Of a DNA stretch of 46,427 nucleotides, positions 1-7,464 are shown in pieces. Origin of the DNA: Candidatus Methylobacter oryzae (GTDB lineage: Bacteria > Pseudomonadota > Gammaproteobacteria > Methylococcales > Methylomonadaceae); the NCBI GenBank assembly GCA_945861405.1, contig CAMAUL010000018.1:1-46427 (forward strand), read 5' to 3'. Positions within the stretch are counted from its first letter, which is position 1. Each line of letters starts with the position of its first letter. Below the pieces are notes generated by a model. It saw only the letters and a program-made list of their open reading frames with translations, was not told where the DNA came from and did no database searches. The translations under genes were made by a program, and so were the position numbers.

Positions 1-63
1 CCCCCCCCCCCCCCCACTGCTCGCTACCGCCCTTCGCCAAGCTCAGGACAGGCTTGGGTGGCC
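1..63. repeat. Poly-C run and dispersed-repeat fragment at window edge
   Basis: The window opens with 15 consecutive C residues, followed by a stretch containing AAGCTCAGGACAGGCTT, which looks like a piece of a dispersed intergenic repeat. No ORF is supported here. The homopolymer at the extreme edge may be a contig-end or assembly artefact. The repeat assignment rests on general resemblance only, because no second copy is visible in this window. Confidence 0.35.
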
Positions 64-627
64 TTATTCCGGCCTACGTTGCTGATAATCGGAGGCAAGT
101 TCCAAATCAGTCGGCACATGAAAACCTAGCCGATCCCGACAATAACTCCGCCAGCCCTCTACATCCAGGTCAAACACAACATCCTCCCCATGCCACATCG
201 ATGCAGTCACGCTAAAATCCTGATGCAGATAGACCACTGAGTCATCCGCCAGCGCTTGCCGCACCTGCCATCCGGGAAATTGATCGAACGCTTTGGCGGG
301 ATAAGCCTTGCAATACGGACGGGCAGGTCGCTCTGCCGCAATGCCGCTGCTTTGCTCCGCTTGTTGCAACAGTGTTGCGGCTTCCACCTGCGCGGCCGCC
401 AAGGCTATTTGATAAGGCGTTCTGAGATCGCGGCCGCTATTGAGCGCATTAGCTCCGGATTTTAGCAACAGTCGAACAATAGCCGCATCGCCATGGCCGG
501 CTACCCAATTCAATGCCGTCCAACCGTAATCGTCCTTTTGTTCCAAATCCTCGCCACCTTCAACCAAGGTTTGCACCCTATTAACGTCACCTGCTTTCGC
601 GGCCTCGATCAGTTGTAGTTTATTCAT
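64..627 (-). CDS. Ankyrin-repeat protein with unknown C-terminal domain
   Basis: This 187-residue protein has two to three ankyrin repeats in roughly residues 1-90. Visible signatures are DDYGWTALNWVAGHGD, IVRLLLKSGAN and the degenerate RTPYQIALAAAQ. Ankyrin repeats bind other proteins, and no partner can be named. The C-terminal ~85 residues, rich in aromatic and acidic residues, are not a domain I recognise. There is no signal peptide or membrane segment, so it is probably cytoplasmic. An ATG four codons upstream (639) is possible, but GGA sits directly against it. The chosen ATG at 627 has GGA at a normal distance and aligns with the start of the small ORF upstream of cysC, which has a related leader. 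The fold is secure and the function unknown. Confidence 0.75.
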   Translation of the reverse strand: MNKLQLIEAAKAGDVNRVQTLVEGGEDLEQKDDYGWTALNWVAGHGDAAIVRLLLKSGANALNSGRDLRTPYQIALAAAQVEAATLLQQAEQSSGIAAERPARPYCKAYPAKAFDQFPGWQVRQALADDSVVYLHQDFSVTASMWHGEDVVFDLDVEGWRSYCRDRLGFHVPTDLELASDYQQRRPE

Positions 628-660
628 AATCCATTCCAAATGTTAGGTGGAAAATTAATG

Positions 661-745
661 TCATTCCGGAGCTAATTCACTCCAACACCTAGTGGACGAT
701 TGACCGTAATGTTTTCCTCATAGTTGAGTTTTAACTATTCGGTCT
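661..745 (-). promoter_or_regulatory. Leader of the ankyrin gene, related to the leader at 1563-1660
   Basis: This noncoding stretch upstream of the ankyrin gene aligns imperfectly with 1563-1660. Shared blocks in the minus-strand sense are CTATGAGGAA, TCAATCGTCC, TGGAG and TTAGC-CCGG, in the same order and at nearly the same distance from the start codon (about 39 against 35 nt). Similarity continues through the ribosome-binding site into the first codons. I infer a duplicated promoter/leader; the exact promoter hexamers are not clear. Confidence 0.5.
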
Positions 746-765
746 AGCTGCGACAGAAATATCGC

Positions 766-1416
766 TCATGATTTTTTGCTGCTGTCATGGCTAAAGTTTT
801 CAGCGTTGATAATGCCGCTCCGAATCATTTCATCGGCAACCTGATGCACACAGACATCCAGCTCTGCGAGACCAGTTTGCACGGTGAGCTCACAGTTTTC
901 GGGGGCTTCGTAAGGGGACGTGATGCCGGTAAATTCCGCTAATTGACCGGCTCTAGCTTTTTTATAGAGGCCTTTTACGTCGCGCGATTCGCAAATCTCG
1001 ATAGGTGTATCGCAATAGATTTCAATGAAGTCGCCACGCTCCACTATACCGCGCACACGCTCACGGTCTGCACGATAAGGAGAGATAAAGGCGGTAAGCA
1101 CAATGACGCCCGCTTCCATAAAAACCTTGGCCATTTCGCCGATGCGGCGAATGTTTTCCTGTCGGTCTTTTGCTGAAAAGCCCAGGTCGCCGCACAAGCC
1201 GTGGCGGACATTGTCACCATCCAGCACGAAGGTGCGGCAACCGTGCTGATGTAACGCTTCTTCAACGGCATGAGCCAACGTGGATTTGCCCGAGCCGGAC
1301 AAGCCGGTAAACCATAAGATCGCGCCGCGATGACCGTTTTGCGCTTCACGCCGAGCGCGGGTAACGGTGGCCCGATGCCAAACGACATTCGCTGAAACTG
1401 GCCGCAATGTAGTCAT
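766..1416 (-). CDS. cysC: Adenylylsulfate (APS) kinase
   Basis: The enzyme phosphorylates adenosine 5'-phosphosulfate to PAPS in sulfate activation, in the cytoplasm. The 216-residue product carries a P-loop GLSGSGKST, the [18 protein letters not shown] region that binds APS, the [13 protein letters not shown] helix, and the C-terminal segment [13 protein letters not shown] followed by FTGI and YEAP. All are canonical for CysC, and the length fits the family. The ATG at 1416 overlaps the stop of the small ORF 1413-1529 as ATGA, suggesting translational coupling. An in-frame TTG at 1473 would extend it, but the extension does not look like CysC. No cysD, cysN or cysH lies nearby, so this is a standalone copy. 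The family call is very secure. Confidence 0.95.
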   Translation of the reverse strand: MTTLRPVSANVVWHRATVTRARREAQNGHRGAILWFTGLSGSGKSTLAHAVEEALHQHGCRTFVLDGDNVRHGLCGDLGFSAKDRQENIRRIGEMAKVFMEAGVIVLTAFISPYRADRERVRGIVERGDFIEIYCDTPIEICESRDVKGLYKKARAGQLAEFTGITSPYEAPENCELTVQTGLAELDVCVHQVADEMIRSGIINAENFSHDSSKKS

Positions 1417-1529
1417 GACAGCAACTGCACGGGCAGCTGTCCTGCTGGACAATTCATCTTTACATGGACACAAAGCTTGCGCCCGATTTCGCCTGCTTTC
1501 ATAGTTTCGCTCAGCTTTGGTTCATTCAT
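1413..1529 (-). CDS. Possible 38-residue small protein or leader peptide upstream of cysC
   Basis: This short ORF starts ATGAATGAACC and encodes a 38-residue peptide beginning [19 protein letters not shown] and ending PVQLLS. It has a good Shine-Dalgarno sequence, AAGGA six bases before the ATG, while cysC itself has no visible one. Its TGA overlaps the cysC ATG. The upstream region and start align with those of the ankyrin gene, so this start may be a copied promoter plus initiation region. It could be a coupling leader peptide, a real microprotein, or a remnant from a duplication. I recognise no homologous family. Confidence 0.45.
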   Translation of the reverse strand: MNEPKLSETMKAGEIGRKLCVHVKMNCPAGQLPVQLLS

Positions 1530-1822
1530 AACCGTTCCTTAAACGTATGTGAAAAACGCACTACCGGACTGAGGCTAAATTGCTCCAGCATTGAGAGGAC
1601 GATTGATTACAATCCATTCCTCATAGCTGTTTTCGATATAATCAATCAGCTGCTAAATGCCCGGAAGGGGCAGCACCCTGCCAATATAGCTACTGACTAT
1701 TGTGCTCAAGGCACTGGAAACAGGCACCAAATCGCCAAAATCAGCATGACGAAAAAAATTACGAACAGCACTCACAACGGTATACCATAGCGAGTAATGG
1801 TTACCACTACCGGAGATTCACC
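1530..1822. promoter_or_regulatory. Divergent intergenic region with duplicated leader
   Basis: This is the spacer between the minus-strand cysC unit and the plus-strand secretin-like gene. Its left part (1563-1660) is the leader copy related to 661-745 and presumably holds the cysC promoter. The right part (1660-1822) should hold the promoter of the secretin-like gene, but no convincing -35/-10 pair was picked out. Only very short ORFs are present, such as a 14-codon one near 1747, and I do not support them as genes. Confidence 0.4.
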
Positions 1823-2611
1823 TTGAAAAAACTTTTAGCATTGATTTTCATAAGCCTGCTAAACAGCAGCGCCTTGGCCGACGACACCGTTATTGAAGTG
1901 ATCCCGTTAACCAATCGACCGGCATTCGAGATACTGCCGCTGCTTGGGCCGTTGCTTGGCAATACCGCCCAGCTGATTGACAACGGCTCCAATCTGCTGG
2001 TCAAAACCACGCCAGACCGGCTGGCCGAAATCAAGTCCATCGTCAAGCAACTGGATGTGCGCCAGAGCAATCTGGTCATCACCGTCATGCAAAGCAGGCA
2101 GACTAACGCTGATGAGCTTAACGCGGCGGCCAGAGCTCAACTGAATGTGCCAATCGATAATCCATCACGATCCGGCGGCAGGGTAATCGGTCATTTATAC
2201 CAGACCCAAGCCAAGGACGCCGATGAAAGCACCCAGACCATCCGCACGATGGAAGGCGTCCCTGCTCACATCAAGGCGGGCAATGTTTATCCAAGACAAT
2301 ATTCTTCAACCTACGGTTACGCCACAGCAACCGAACATACCGAAGCGACCACCGGTTTTGCGGTAGTTCCCCGACTGGCCGGACAACAAGTCATTCTTAG
2401 CGTATCGCCATGGTCGGATAAAATGAATGGCCGGGGACAAATCGAAACCCAGAATGCGCAATCAACCATCAGGATTAACCTTGGCGAATGGGTAGAACTC
2501 GGTGGCGTTGGCGAAAATACCAGCAGCAGTTCAAACGGCGCGCTGGTTAATACGCGCCAAACCGGCGACAGCCAGATGCATATTTTGGTTAAGGTTGACC
2601 GGGCGGATTAG
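1823..2611 (+). CDS. Secretin-like exported protein (short N-domain protein)
   Basis: The 262-residue product starts with a clear Sec signal peptide, KKLLALIFISLLNSSALA, cleaved before DDTVIEV. Residues ~20-95 match the secretin N1/NolW-type fold: VIPLTNRPAFEILPLLGPLL, then DNGSNLLVKTTPDRLAEIKSIVKQLDVRQSNL. The C-terminal part resembles the start of a secretin barrel domain, with GFAVVPRLAGQQVILSVSPW and INLGEWVELGG. It is much shorter than a full type II or pilus secretin, so it is probably a periplasmic relative and not a complete pore. The start is TTG, chosen because GGAG lies seven bases upstream and the signal peptide begins there. No secretion operon is nearby. Confidence 0.7.
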   Translation: MKKLLALIFISLLNSSALADDTVIEVIPLTNRPAFEILPLLGPLLGNTAQLIDNGSNLLVKTTPDRLAEIKSIVKQLDVRQSNLVITVMQSRQTNADELNAAARAQLNVPIDNPSRSGGRVIGHLYQTQAKDADESTQTIRTMEGVPAHIKAGNVYPRQYSSTYGYATATEHTEATTGFAVVPRLAGQQVILSVSPWSDKMNGRGQIETQNAQSTIRINLGEWVELGGVGENTSSSSNGALVNTRQTGDSQMHILVKVDRAD

Positions 2612-2613
2612 TC

Positions 2614-2660
2614 TGTAGGGGCGGATTTATCCGCCCTGAGCGAATGAATTCGCCCCTACA
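2614..2660. repeat. Palindromic repeat with TGTAGGGGC termini
   Basis: An inverted repeat begins TGTAGGGGC and ends GCCCCTACA just after the stop of the secretin-like gene. It could fold into a hairpin that also serves as a transcription terminator. Elements with related ends occur at 8502-8572 and 15483-15535. Confidence 0.7.
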
Positions 2661-2676
2661 AATGCTCAAGCATATT

Positions 2677-3228
2677 CTACCCCCCCAGCGCACCCAAGCC
2701 CAGCTCAAGTTCTGTGCAAAGCGCTTGGTATTTAGCCCAGATAGCCGTGCTATCCAAGCGTTCATCAGTTTGGGCGTATTCTTTCAGCAGCGCGGTTTTC
2801 GCCTGATCCGATAAACCAGCCTCCCCCATCGGATACAAGATGTTGTCTTCCTTATAAATATGTTCTGATAACAGCCGCGCATATTGGGCGGCGTTGTCCG
2901 CCAGTGCAGCCAAGGCTTTTGCCTGCACGGCCTGCTCCATGTTTCGAACATAACCCCTGGCTTTATCGTGTTCCATCAGCATTTGCGGAACCGGGTTGCA
3001 ATGCGTCAATACGCCGGGAACCCCGAGATAGCGGAACAAAATATCTTCCTCTTTAGCATGGTGGAAATGATCGGCAAACTCATGGATAAAGTCTATAAAA
3101 CAAGCCGCTTTTTCCAGCAATACGGGTGTGTCGGGGTACTTTAGACTGAATGCGGCATAACGCTCCATCAAATCGACGTATTTTAAAATCAGCTGATGCT
3201 CTTTCATCAGATTTTCGGTGGCTAACAT
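2677..3228 (-). CDS. Hemerythrin HHE-domain protein
   Basis: A 183-residue cytoplasmic protein with the iron-ligand pattern of hemerythrin HHE proteins: KEHQLIL near the start, FADHFHHAKEEDILF, LMEHDKARGYV, and LSEHIYKEDNILYPMGE near the C terminus. Such proteins bind a di-iron centre used for oxygen sensing or storage, or for handling nitrosative and iron-sulfur damage; which applies here cannot be told. The ATG at 3228 is chosen because AAGGAA lies about ten bases upstream and the helical bundle begins there; a longer frame to 3282 has no such signal. A TGTAA-N4-TTACA palindrome sits upstream of the gene. Confidence 0.85.
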   Translation of the reverse strand: MLATENLMKEHQLILKYVDLMERYAAFSLKYPDTPVLLEKAACFIDFIHEFADHFHHAKEEDILFRYLGVPGVLTHCNPVPQMLMEHDKARGYVRNMEQAVQAKALAALADNAAQYARLLSEHIYKEDNILYPMGEAGLSDQAKTALLKEYAQTDERLDSTAIWAKYQALCTELELGLGALGG

Positions 3229-3299
3229 AGTTTGATATTCCTTAAATGTAAGTGCAAAAGTTGAACCCGGCGTTTTAAACAATCCAGCCTAATTTATAA

Positions 3300-3313
3300 T
3301 GTAAAACATTACA
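3300..3313. promoter_or_regulatory. TGTAA-N4-TTACA palindrome, candidate operator
   Basis: A perfect dyad TGTAA-AACA-TTACA lies about 70 bases upstream of the hemerythrin start, in the divergent region shared with the PhnA-like gene. Its size and position suit a dimeric regulator. The sequence does not clearly match an FNR or NsrR consensus, so no regulator is assigned. Confidence 0.35.
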
Positions 3314-3420
3314 CAACATAAAACTCAAAAAGTGAAATCATAGGTATATGAATGGATCACAGCTACTTTCGTCCCGAATAGGCATAGCCCCTGGTAAAAT
3401 GTACAATAAGCGCCTAAACA

Positions 3421-3437
3421 CCTTGTATCTCACAAGG
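3421..3437 (+). promoter_or_regulatory. Small hairpin in the PhnA-like gene leader
   Basis: CCTTGT and ACAAGG form a six-base-pair stem around a five-base loop, ending about 28 bases before the PhnA-like start codon. It would lie in the mRNA leader. Any regulatory function is unknown. Confidence 0.3.
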
Positions 3438-3465
3438 TTAGTACAACCCTACATTAAGGAAAGCA

Positions 3466-3807
3466 ATGAGTAACCTCCCCAAATGCCCCGCATGCGGCTC
3501 AGAATTCACCTACGAAGACGATAGTATGTACGTCTGCCCTGAATGCGCACACGAATGGCCAAAAGCAGGGACAACTGAAGATAGCAGTGATGTCCGTATC
3601 GTTAAGGATGCAAACGGCAACGTGTTGCAAGACGGCGATAACGTGACCGTAATCAAAGACCTCAAAGTCAAAGGGTCGTCATCGGTTATCAAAGTCGGCA
3701 CTAAAGTCAAAATCATCCGTCTGGTCGACGGCGATCATGATATTGACTGCAAAGTCGACGGTATTGGCGCGATGAAACTTAAATCAGAGTTTGTTAAAAA
3801 GGTCTGA
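3466..3807 (+). CDS. yjdM: PhnA/YjdM-family zinc-ribbon protein
   Basis: The 113-residue protein has an N-terminal zinc ribbon formed by Cys7, Cys10, Cys24 and Cys27 (CPAC and CPEC), followed by the conserved PhnA domain (residues ~43-113) with [25 protein letters not shown] and a C-terminal LKSEFVKK. The family was named PhnA after the E. coli phosphonate locus, but it is not phosphonoacetate hydrolase and its role is poorly defined. The ATG is preceded by AAGGAAAGCA, a strong ribosome-binding site. It stands alone; no phn genes are nearby. Family assignment is secure, biochemical role is not. Confidence 0.9.
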   Translation: MSNLPKCPACGSEFTYEDDSMYVCPECAHEWPKAGTTEDSSDVRIVKDANGNVLQDGDNVTVIKDLKVKGSSSVIKVGTKVKIIRLVDGDHDIDCKVDGIGAMKLKSEFVKKV

Positions 3808-3871
3808 TACTAAAAGCTTTTCTCGCTCCCACGCAGCGCGCTCATCGTTATACACAAGTGCCTGCGGGACA

Positions 3872-4060
3872 CCGTCATTCTGGCAGGGACAGATATTTGC
3901 TCCTGCAATATCTGCATTCCCCACATCCTTGTGGGTTATGCCGGAATCCAGACACATGGACGTGAAAGCTTGAAAGATATCCAGAGCATCTAAACAATGC
4001 GCTAGATTCGAAAGTTACCATCCATGGCACTGGATACTGGCATCCCTGCCAGTATGACGG
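3872..4060. mobile_element. MITE-like 189-bp element with 18-bp terminal inverted repeats
   Basis: The left end CCGTCATTCTGGCAGGGA and the right end TCCCTGCCAGTATGACGG are inverted repeats matching at 17 of 18 positions. Inside, ATCCAGACACATGGAC and ATCCATGGCACTGGAT form a second, imperfect inverted pair, so the whole element could fold into a long hairpin. It has no coding capacity. It fills most of the 308-bp gap between the PhnA-like gene and moeA. The flanking 3811-3871 segment also looks repetitive. A miniature non-autonomous element is the best reading. Confidence 0.65.
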
Positions 4061-4115
4061 CTTTGGGACAAAGTTGTGTTTAATCCGCAACGGGCAAGCT
4101 AGGCTTGCACTCCGG

Positions 4116-5360
4116 CTATATTAATAAACTAAACGGCTCAACCGTTACTTTGTCGCCCGGCTTTACGCCTTTGCATTCTTCCGGCAAGACGATATAACAG
4201 TTGCTTTGGCTCATGGAACTGAGAATATTCGAGCCTTGCCGCCCAGCACTGGCGACAAAAAATTCGCCGTGTTCATCTTGACTGAGGATGCCGCGCTGAT
4301 AGTCCTGCCGTCCGGGCGATTTTTTTAACGCGGTGGTACACGTCGCGCCAAATCTTAACGGTTTGGCGGGCGGCGTGCCGGAAAGTTGACTCAGAGCAGG
4401 CGCCACAATCTGTTGAAAAGTGACGGCTACGGCCACCGGATTGCCCGGCAAGCCAAAAAAATGGCACGCGCCTATTTTGCCGAATGCCAGCGGCTTTCCA
4501 GGTTTTATCGCAAGCTTCCAGAAATTGACTTCGCCGCAGCTTTGCAGGATTTCTTTGACATAATCGGCCTCGCCGACCGACGCGCCGCCGGTGGTGATGA
4601 TTACGTCATGGTTTTTAGAGGCCTCAATAAAGCTGCGTTCAAGCAGCTGTTTGTTGTCGGGAATCACACCCAAATCGACTACGTTGTAGCTAGGGTCTAC
4701 CAACAATCCGCCCAACATGGCTCGGTTGCTGTCGTATATTTTTCCAGGCTCTAGCAACTGGCCTAATGCAGTCAATTCGTCGCCGGTCGAAAAATAAGCG
4801 ATTCTCAGGCGACGTTTCACGGTCACGTCGCCAACACCGGCAGAGGCCAGCAAGCTTAAATCGACCGCCGTCAGTTTTTTAGGCTGGGCGCACAGCAAGC
4901 CGCCTTGTTTGACGTCTTCGCCGATTTCCCTGATATTTTGCAGTGCTCGCGTGTCAGCCGGAAAATGGACGGTTTGCTCAAGGAGCTGTACCTGTTCTTG
5001 CATGATGACCGAATCGGCTTGTTCAGGCACAACCGCGCCGGTAAAAATCCTGACGCACTGTCCAGGTTGCAGCGCCCCTACAAATGGCCGTCCAGCCCAG
5101 GAAGTTCCCACCAAACTAAGCGTGAACACCTGCCCATTCACTATATCCCGGCAGGCAAAGGCATAGCCGTCCATGGCCGAGTTCCGGTCATGCGGAATGT
5201 TGATCGGCGAATAAACGGCTTCTGCCAGCACTCGCCCCAAGGCATCGTTTAATGTCAGTTTTTCTGTGCCACTGACCGGGTGTACGGCGGCTTTGATGCT
5301 GTCTAGCGCTTCGTCAATCGACAATAACGGCTTGGATTCGAGGCTGCATGCGTCAATCAT
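4116..5360 (-). CDS. moeA: Molybdopterin molybdenumtransferase
   Basis: MoeA inserts molybdate into adenylylated molybdopterin in the last step of molybdenum cofactor synthesis. The 414-residue product has the family signatures NSAMDGYAF (~residues 61-69), GGASVGEADYVKEIL in the MoCF-binding domain, and GLPGNPVAV. The length is normal and no truncation is seen. Its ATG overlaps the end of mobB by eight bases, so the two are co-transcribed with mobB first. Confidence 0.95.
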   Translation of the reverse strand: MIDACSLESKPLLSIDEALDSIKAAVHPVSGTEKLTLNDALGRVLAEAVYSPINIPHDRNSAMDGYAFACRDIVNGQVFTLSLVGTSWAGRPFVGALQPGQCVRIFTGAVVPEQADSVIMQEQVQLLEQTVHFPADTRALQNIREIGEDVKQGGLLCAQPKKLTAVDLSLLASAGVGDVTVKRRLRIAYFSTGDELTALGQLLEPGKIYDSNRAMLGGLLVDPSYNVVDLGVIPDNKQLLERSFIEASKNHDVIITTGGASVGEADYVKEILQSCGEVNFWKLAIKPGKPLAFGKIGACHFFGLPGNPVAVAVTFQQIVAPALSQLSGTPPAKPLRFGATCTTALKKSPGRQDYQRGILSQDEHGEFFVASAGRQGSNILSSMSQSNCYIVLPEECKGVKPGDKVTVEPFSLLI

Positions 5361-5880
5361 GGGCTTTCATAACCTGGATTTGGATAAATTCGGCGATCAT
5401 TTCAGGCCGGTTTAGGTCAAGTTGCATTATATGGGGTAGCGTTTGCAGCACTGCATCGGTCGCTACCGCAATGATGTCCGGGTCGCTTAGGTAAAGCAAG
5501 GATTGCGCAAGCGATGGCCGATGCAATTCAATTTTAGGGAATTTTTCCGCCCGAAAGCCTTCAACCAGGATCAAATCCAGTTCGGATTGATCGAATTGCT
5601 TCAACTGATCTTCCAACCGGGTCTCTTGTTCCGGGTCAAGTTCGGTAATCATCGCCCGTCGATAGCGGGATACCAGCATCACCGGCGAGGCACCGGCTTC
5701 CCGCAGGCGGAAACTGTCTTTTCCCGGCCGGTCGATCTCAAAATCATGGTGACTGTGTTTAATCAATCCGATGCGCAGGCCTTTTTGTTTTAAAATCGGG
5801 ATCAATAGGGTCAATAACGTGGTTTTTCCGGTTCCGCTTGCGGCTACAAAACCTAAAACTGGAACTTGGGTATTCAGCAT
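5353..5880 (-). CDS. mobB: Molybdopterin-guanine dinucleotide biosynthesis protein MobB
   Basis: A small P-loop GTPase that assists attachment of the guanine nucleotide to molybdopterin. The protein starts with the phosphate-binding loop in VLGFVAASGTGKTTLL, followed by GLIKHSHHDFEIDRPGKDSFRLREAGA and the DLILVEGFRAEKFPKIELHR motif typical of MobB. The start at 5880 gives 175 residues and matches the usual distance from start to P-loop. An upstream ATG at 5916 would add 12 residues; neither has an obvious Shine-Dalgarno. It forms a two-gene operon with moeA. Confidence 0.92.
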   Translation of the reverse strand: MLNTQVPVLGFVAASGTGKTTLLTLLIPILKQKGLRIGLIKHSHHDFEIDRPGKDSFRLREAGASPVMLVSRYRRAMITELDPEQETRLEDQLKQFDQSELDLILVEGFRAEKFPKIELHRPSLAQSLLYLSDPDIIAVATDAVLQTLPHIMQLDLNRPEMIAEFIQIQVMKAHD

Positions 5881-6008
5881 ATCAACCAACATTAAATAGT
5901 TATCATAAGACGTCATATTTTAAGGTATTATTTATCTAAACACTATCCATATACAGGCAAAAGCCTTGAGAACGGTCTTAACATAGATCATTGATCCGGG
6001 AGTAAACC

Positions 6009-6512
6009 TTGATTCGAATTTACCTGATTTTGCTATTGCTGGTCATTGCATTTTTTGGGGTACGCGCGTTTTTAAAAACCTCGCCCACCGTATTGGCCTA
6101 TTACATCAAGCGGTTATTGCTAATCGTTGCCGGGCTTATCGTGGTTTATTTGACCGCAACCGGGCGTTTGAACTGGCTTTTCGCGCTGGCAGGCGTGGTT
6201 GTGGCCTTTATACTCCGCTTGATGCCGGTGCTGTTACGCTATGCGCCCCATTTACATCGGCTATGGTCGCATTTCAATGCCATCAAGCAGCACACCTCAC
6301 AACGGCAAAACAAAACTGATACTAAAAGCCATATGTCGGCTGAAGAAGCCTATGAAGTGCTGGGCTTGAAAATGGGTGCCTCGGAAGCTGAAATTGTTGC
6401 CGCTCATCGCAAATTAATGCAAAAAATGCATCCCGATCATGGCGGATCGAATTATTTGGCAGCGAAAATCAATCTGGCTAAAAAGGTTTTGTTAAAAACG
6501 AATCCTCTATGA
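6009..6512 (+). CDS. Membrane protein with C-terminal J domain
   Basis: The 167-residue protein has two or three membrane helices (residues ~3-21 and ~37-75) and a compact C-terminal J domain, with AYEVLGL at ~115 and the HPD triad at residues 141-143 in [18 protein letters not shown]. The arrangement resembles Tim14/Pam18-type J proteins, which stimulate Hsp70 (DnaK) at a membrane. The start is TTG, supported by GGGAG about six bases upstream. Its stop overlaps the nlpD start as ATGA, placing it in the nlpD-rpoS transcription unit. In many gammaproteobacteria that place is taken by surE and pcm. Confidence 0.85.
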   Translation: MIRIYLILLLLVIAFFGVRAFLKTSPTVLAYYIKRLLLIVAGLIVVYLTATGRLNWLFALAGVVVAFILRLMPVLLRYAPHLHRLWSHFNAIKQHTSQRQNKTDTKSHMSAEEAYEVLGLKMGASEAEIVAAHRKLMQKMHPDHGGSNYLAAKINLAKKVLLKTNPL

Positions 6513-7423
6513 CGTCTTTTAATTTCAAGCCTATTTCTATAGGAATGCTGGCGGCATTAGTCAATGGCTGTGCAAATCTACCGCCAAACTATGCACCTGT
6601 CACGACAAATCAACCTGATATTGTTAAAGAAATTAAAGACGACACAAAATATCATCAGGTTAAAAAAGGCGACACCCTGTACGCCATAAGCCTGATTTAC
6701 GACCTGGATTACCGACACTTAGCGCAATGGAATCAGATCGCTCCACCTTATACGATAGAAATTGGTCAAAAAATAAAACTTTCCGGCCCGGATTTAACAA
6801 ATGATTCAGCCCAAAGCAGCATGGAGCAGTATCAAACGCCCACAAAAATGGGAGAGACAACTCAAAAAATCGTCGCAGCCCCCCAAGCAACCAGAATTAG
6901 CTCACAGAAAAAAACCACTCTTTCTTCAAATAATACTCTTAATCCGTCATACAAATCCCAAACCCTAAAAGATACCGCTGAAAAATCCGGAAGCAGCTCA
7001 CAAAAAAAACCAATAATTTCAATTGACAACGTAGACATGTTAAAGTTAAGCTTTCAATGGCCGCTAAAAGGGAGGGTATTGAAAGCTTTCGCTCAAGCCG
7101 ACAACAAAGGCATAGATATTGCTGGAAAAACAGGACAGGATGTAAAAGCGGCAGAATCGGGTAAGGTTGTCTACAGCGGACAAGGCCTGATCGGCTATAG
7201 TAATTTGCTTATTATCAAACACAACGATTTGTATTTAAGCGCTTATGCCAATAATAGCCAACTGCTCGTTGAAGAGGGAAGCTCAGTGAAAAAAGGCGAG
7301 GTTATTGCGAAAGCGGGACAAGCGGAATCAAGTCCGGCAAAATCAAACCGAGCATCGTTGCATTTTGAAATACGAAAAAACGGAAAACCGGTAAATCCAC
7401 TTAGTTTTTTACCGGAAAAGTAA
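6509..7423 (+). CDS. nlpD: NlpD-type murein hydrolase activator lipoprotein
   Basis: The 304-residue lipoprotein has a lipobox LVNGC (Cys21), a LysM peptidoglycan-binding domain (~residues 50-95, [20 protein letters not shown]), a Ser/Thr/Gln-rich linker, and a C-terminal LytM/M23 domain (~185-302). The M23 zinc ligands are altered: the usual HxxxD site reads NKGID and the HLHFE motif reads SLHFE. A non-catalytic LytM domain is expected for NlpD, which activates amidases at the division site. It sits directly before rpoS, as in E. coli, and probably contains an rpoS promoter. Confidence 0.92.
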   Translation: MTSFNFKPISIGMLAALVNGCANLPPNYAPVTTNQPDIVKEIKDDTKYHQVKKGDTLYAISLIYDLDYRHLAQWNQIAPPYTIEIGQKIKLSGPDLTNDSAQSSMEQYQTPTKMGETTQKIVAAPQATRISSQKKTTLSSNNTLNPSYKSQTLKDTAEKSGSSSQKKPIISIDNVDMLKLSFQWPLKGRVLKAFAQADNKGIDIAGKTGQDVKAAESGKVVYSGQGLIGYSNLLIIKHNDLYLSAYANNSQLLVEEGSSVKKGEVIAKAGQAESSPAKSNRASLHFEIRKNGKPVNPLSFLPEK

Positions 7424-7464
7424 TAAAACCATTTCGGCTGAAGTCGAATAATGTAGAGGTTATC

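Noticed and set aside
1413-1529. Small ORF as a frameshifted N terminus of cysC
   Set aside because: The CysC product is complete from 1416 with normal length, so no missing N-terminal part needs explaining.
1464-1790. 108-codon plus-strand frame across the cysC leader
   Set aside because: It covers the duplicated leader and the small ORF on the other strand, and encodes nothing recognisable.
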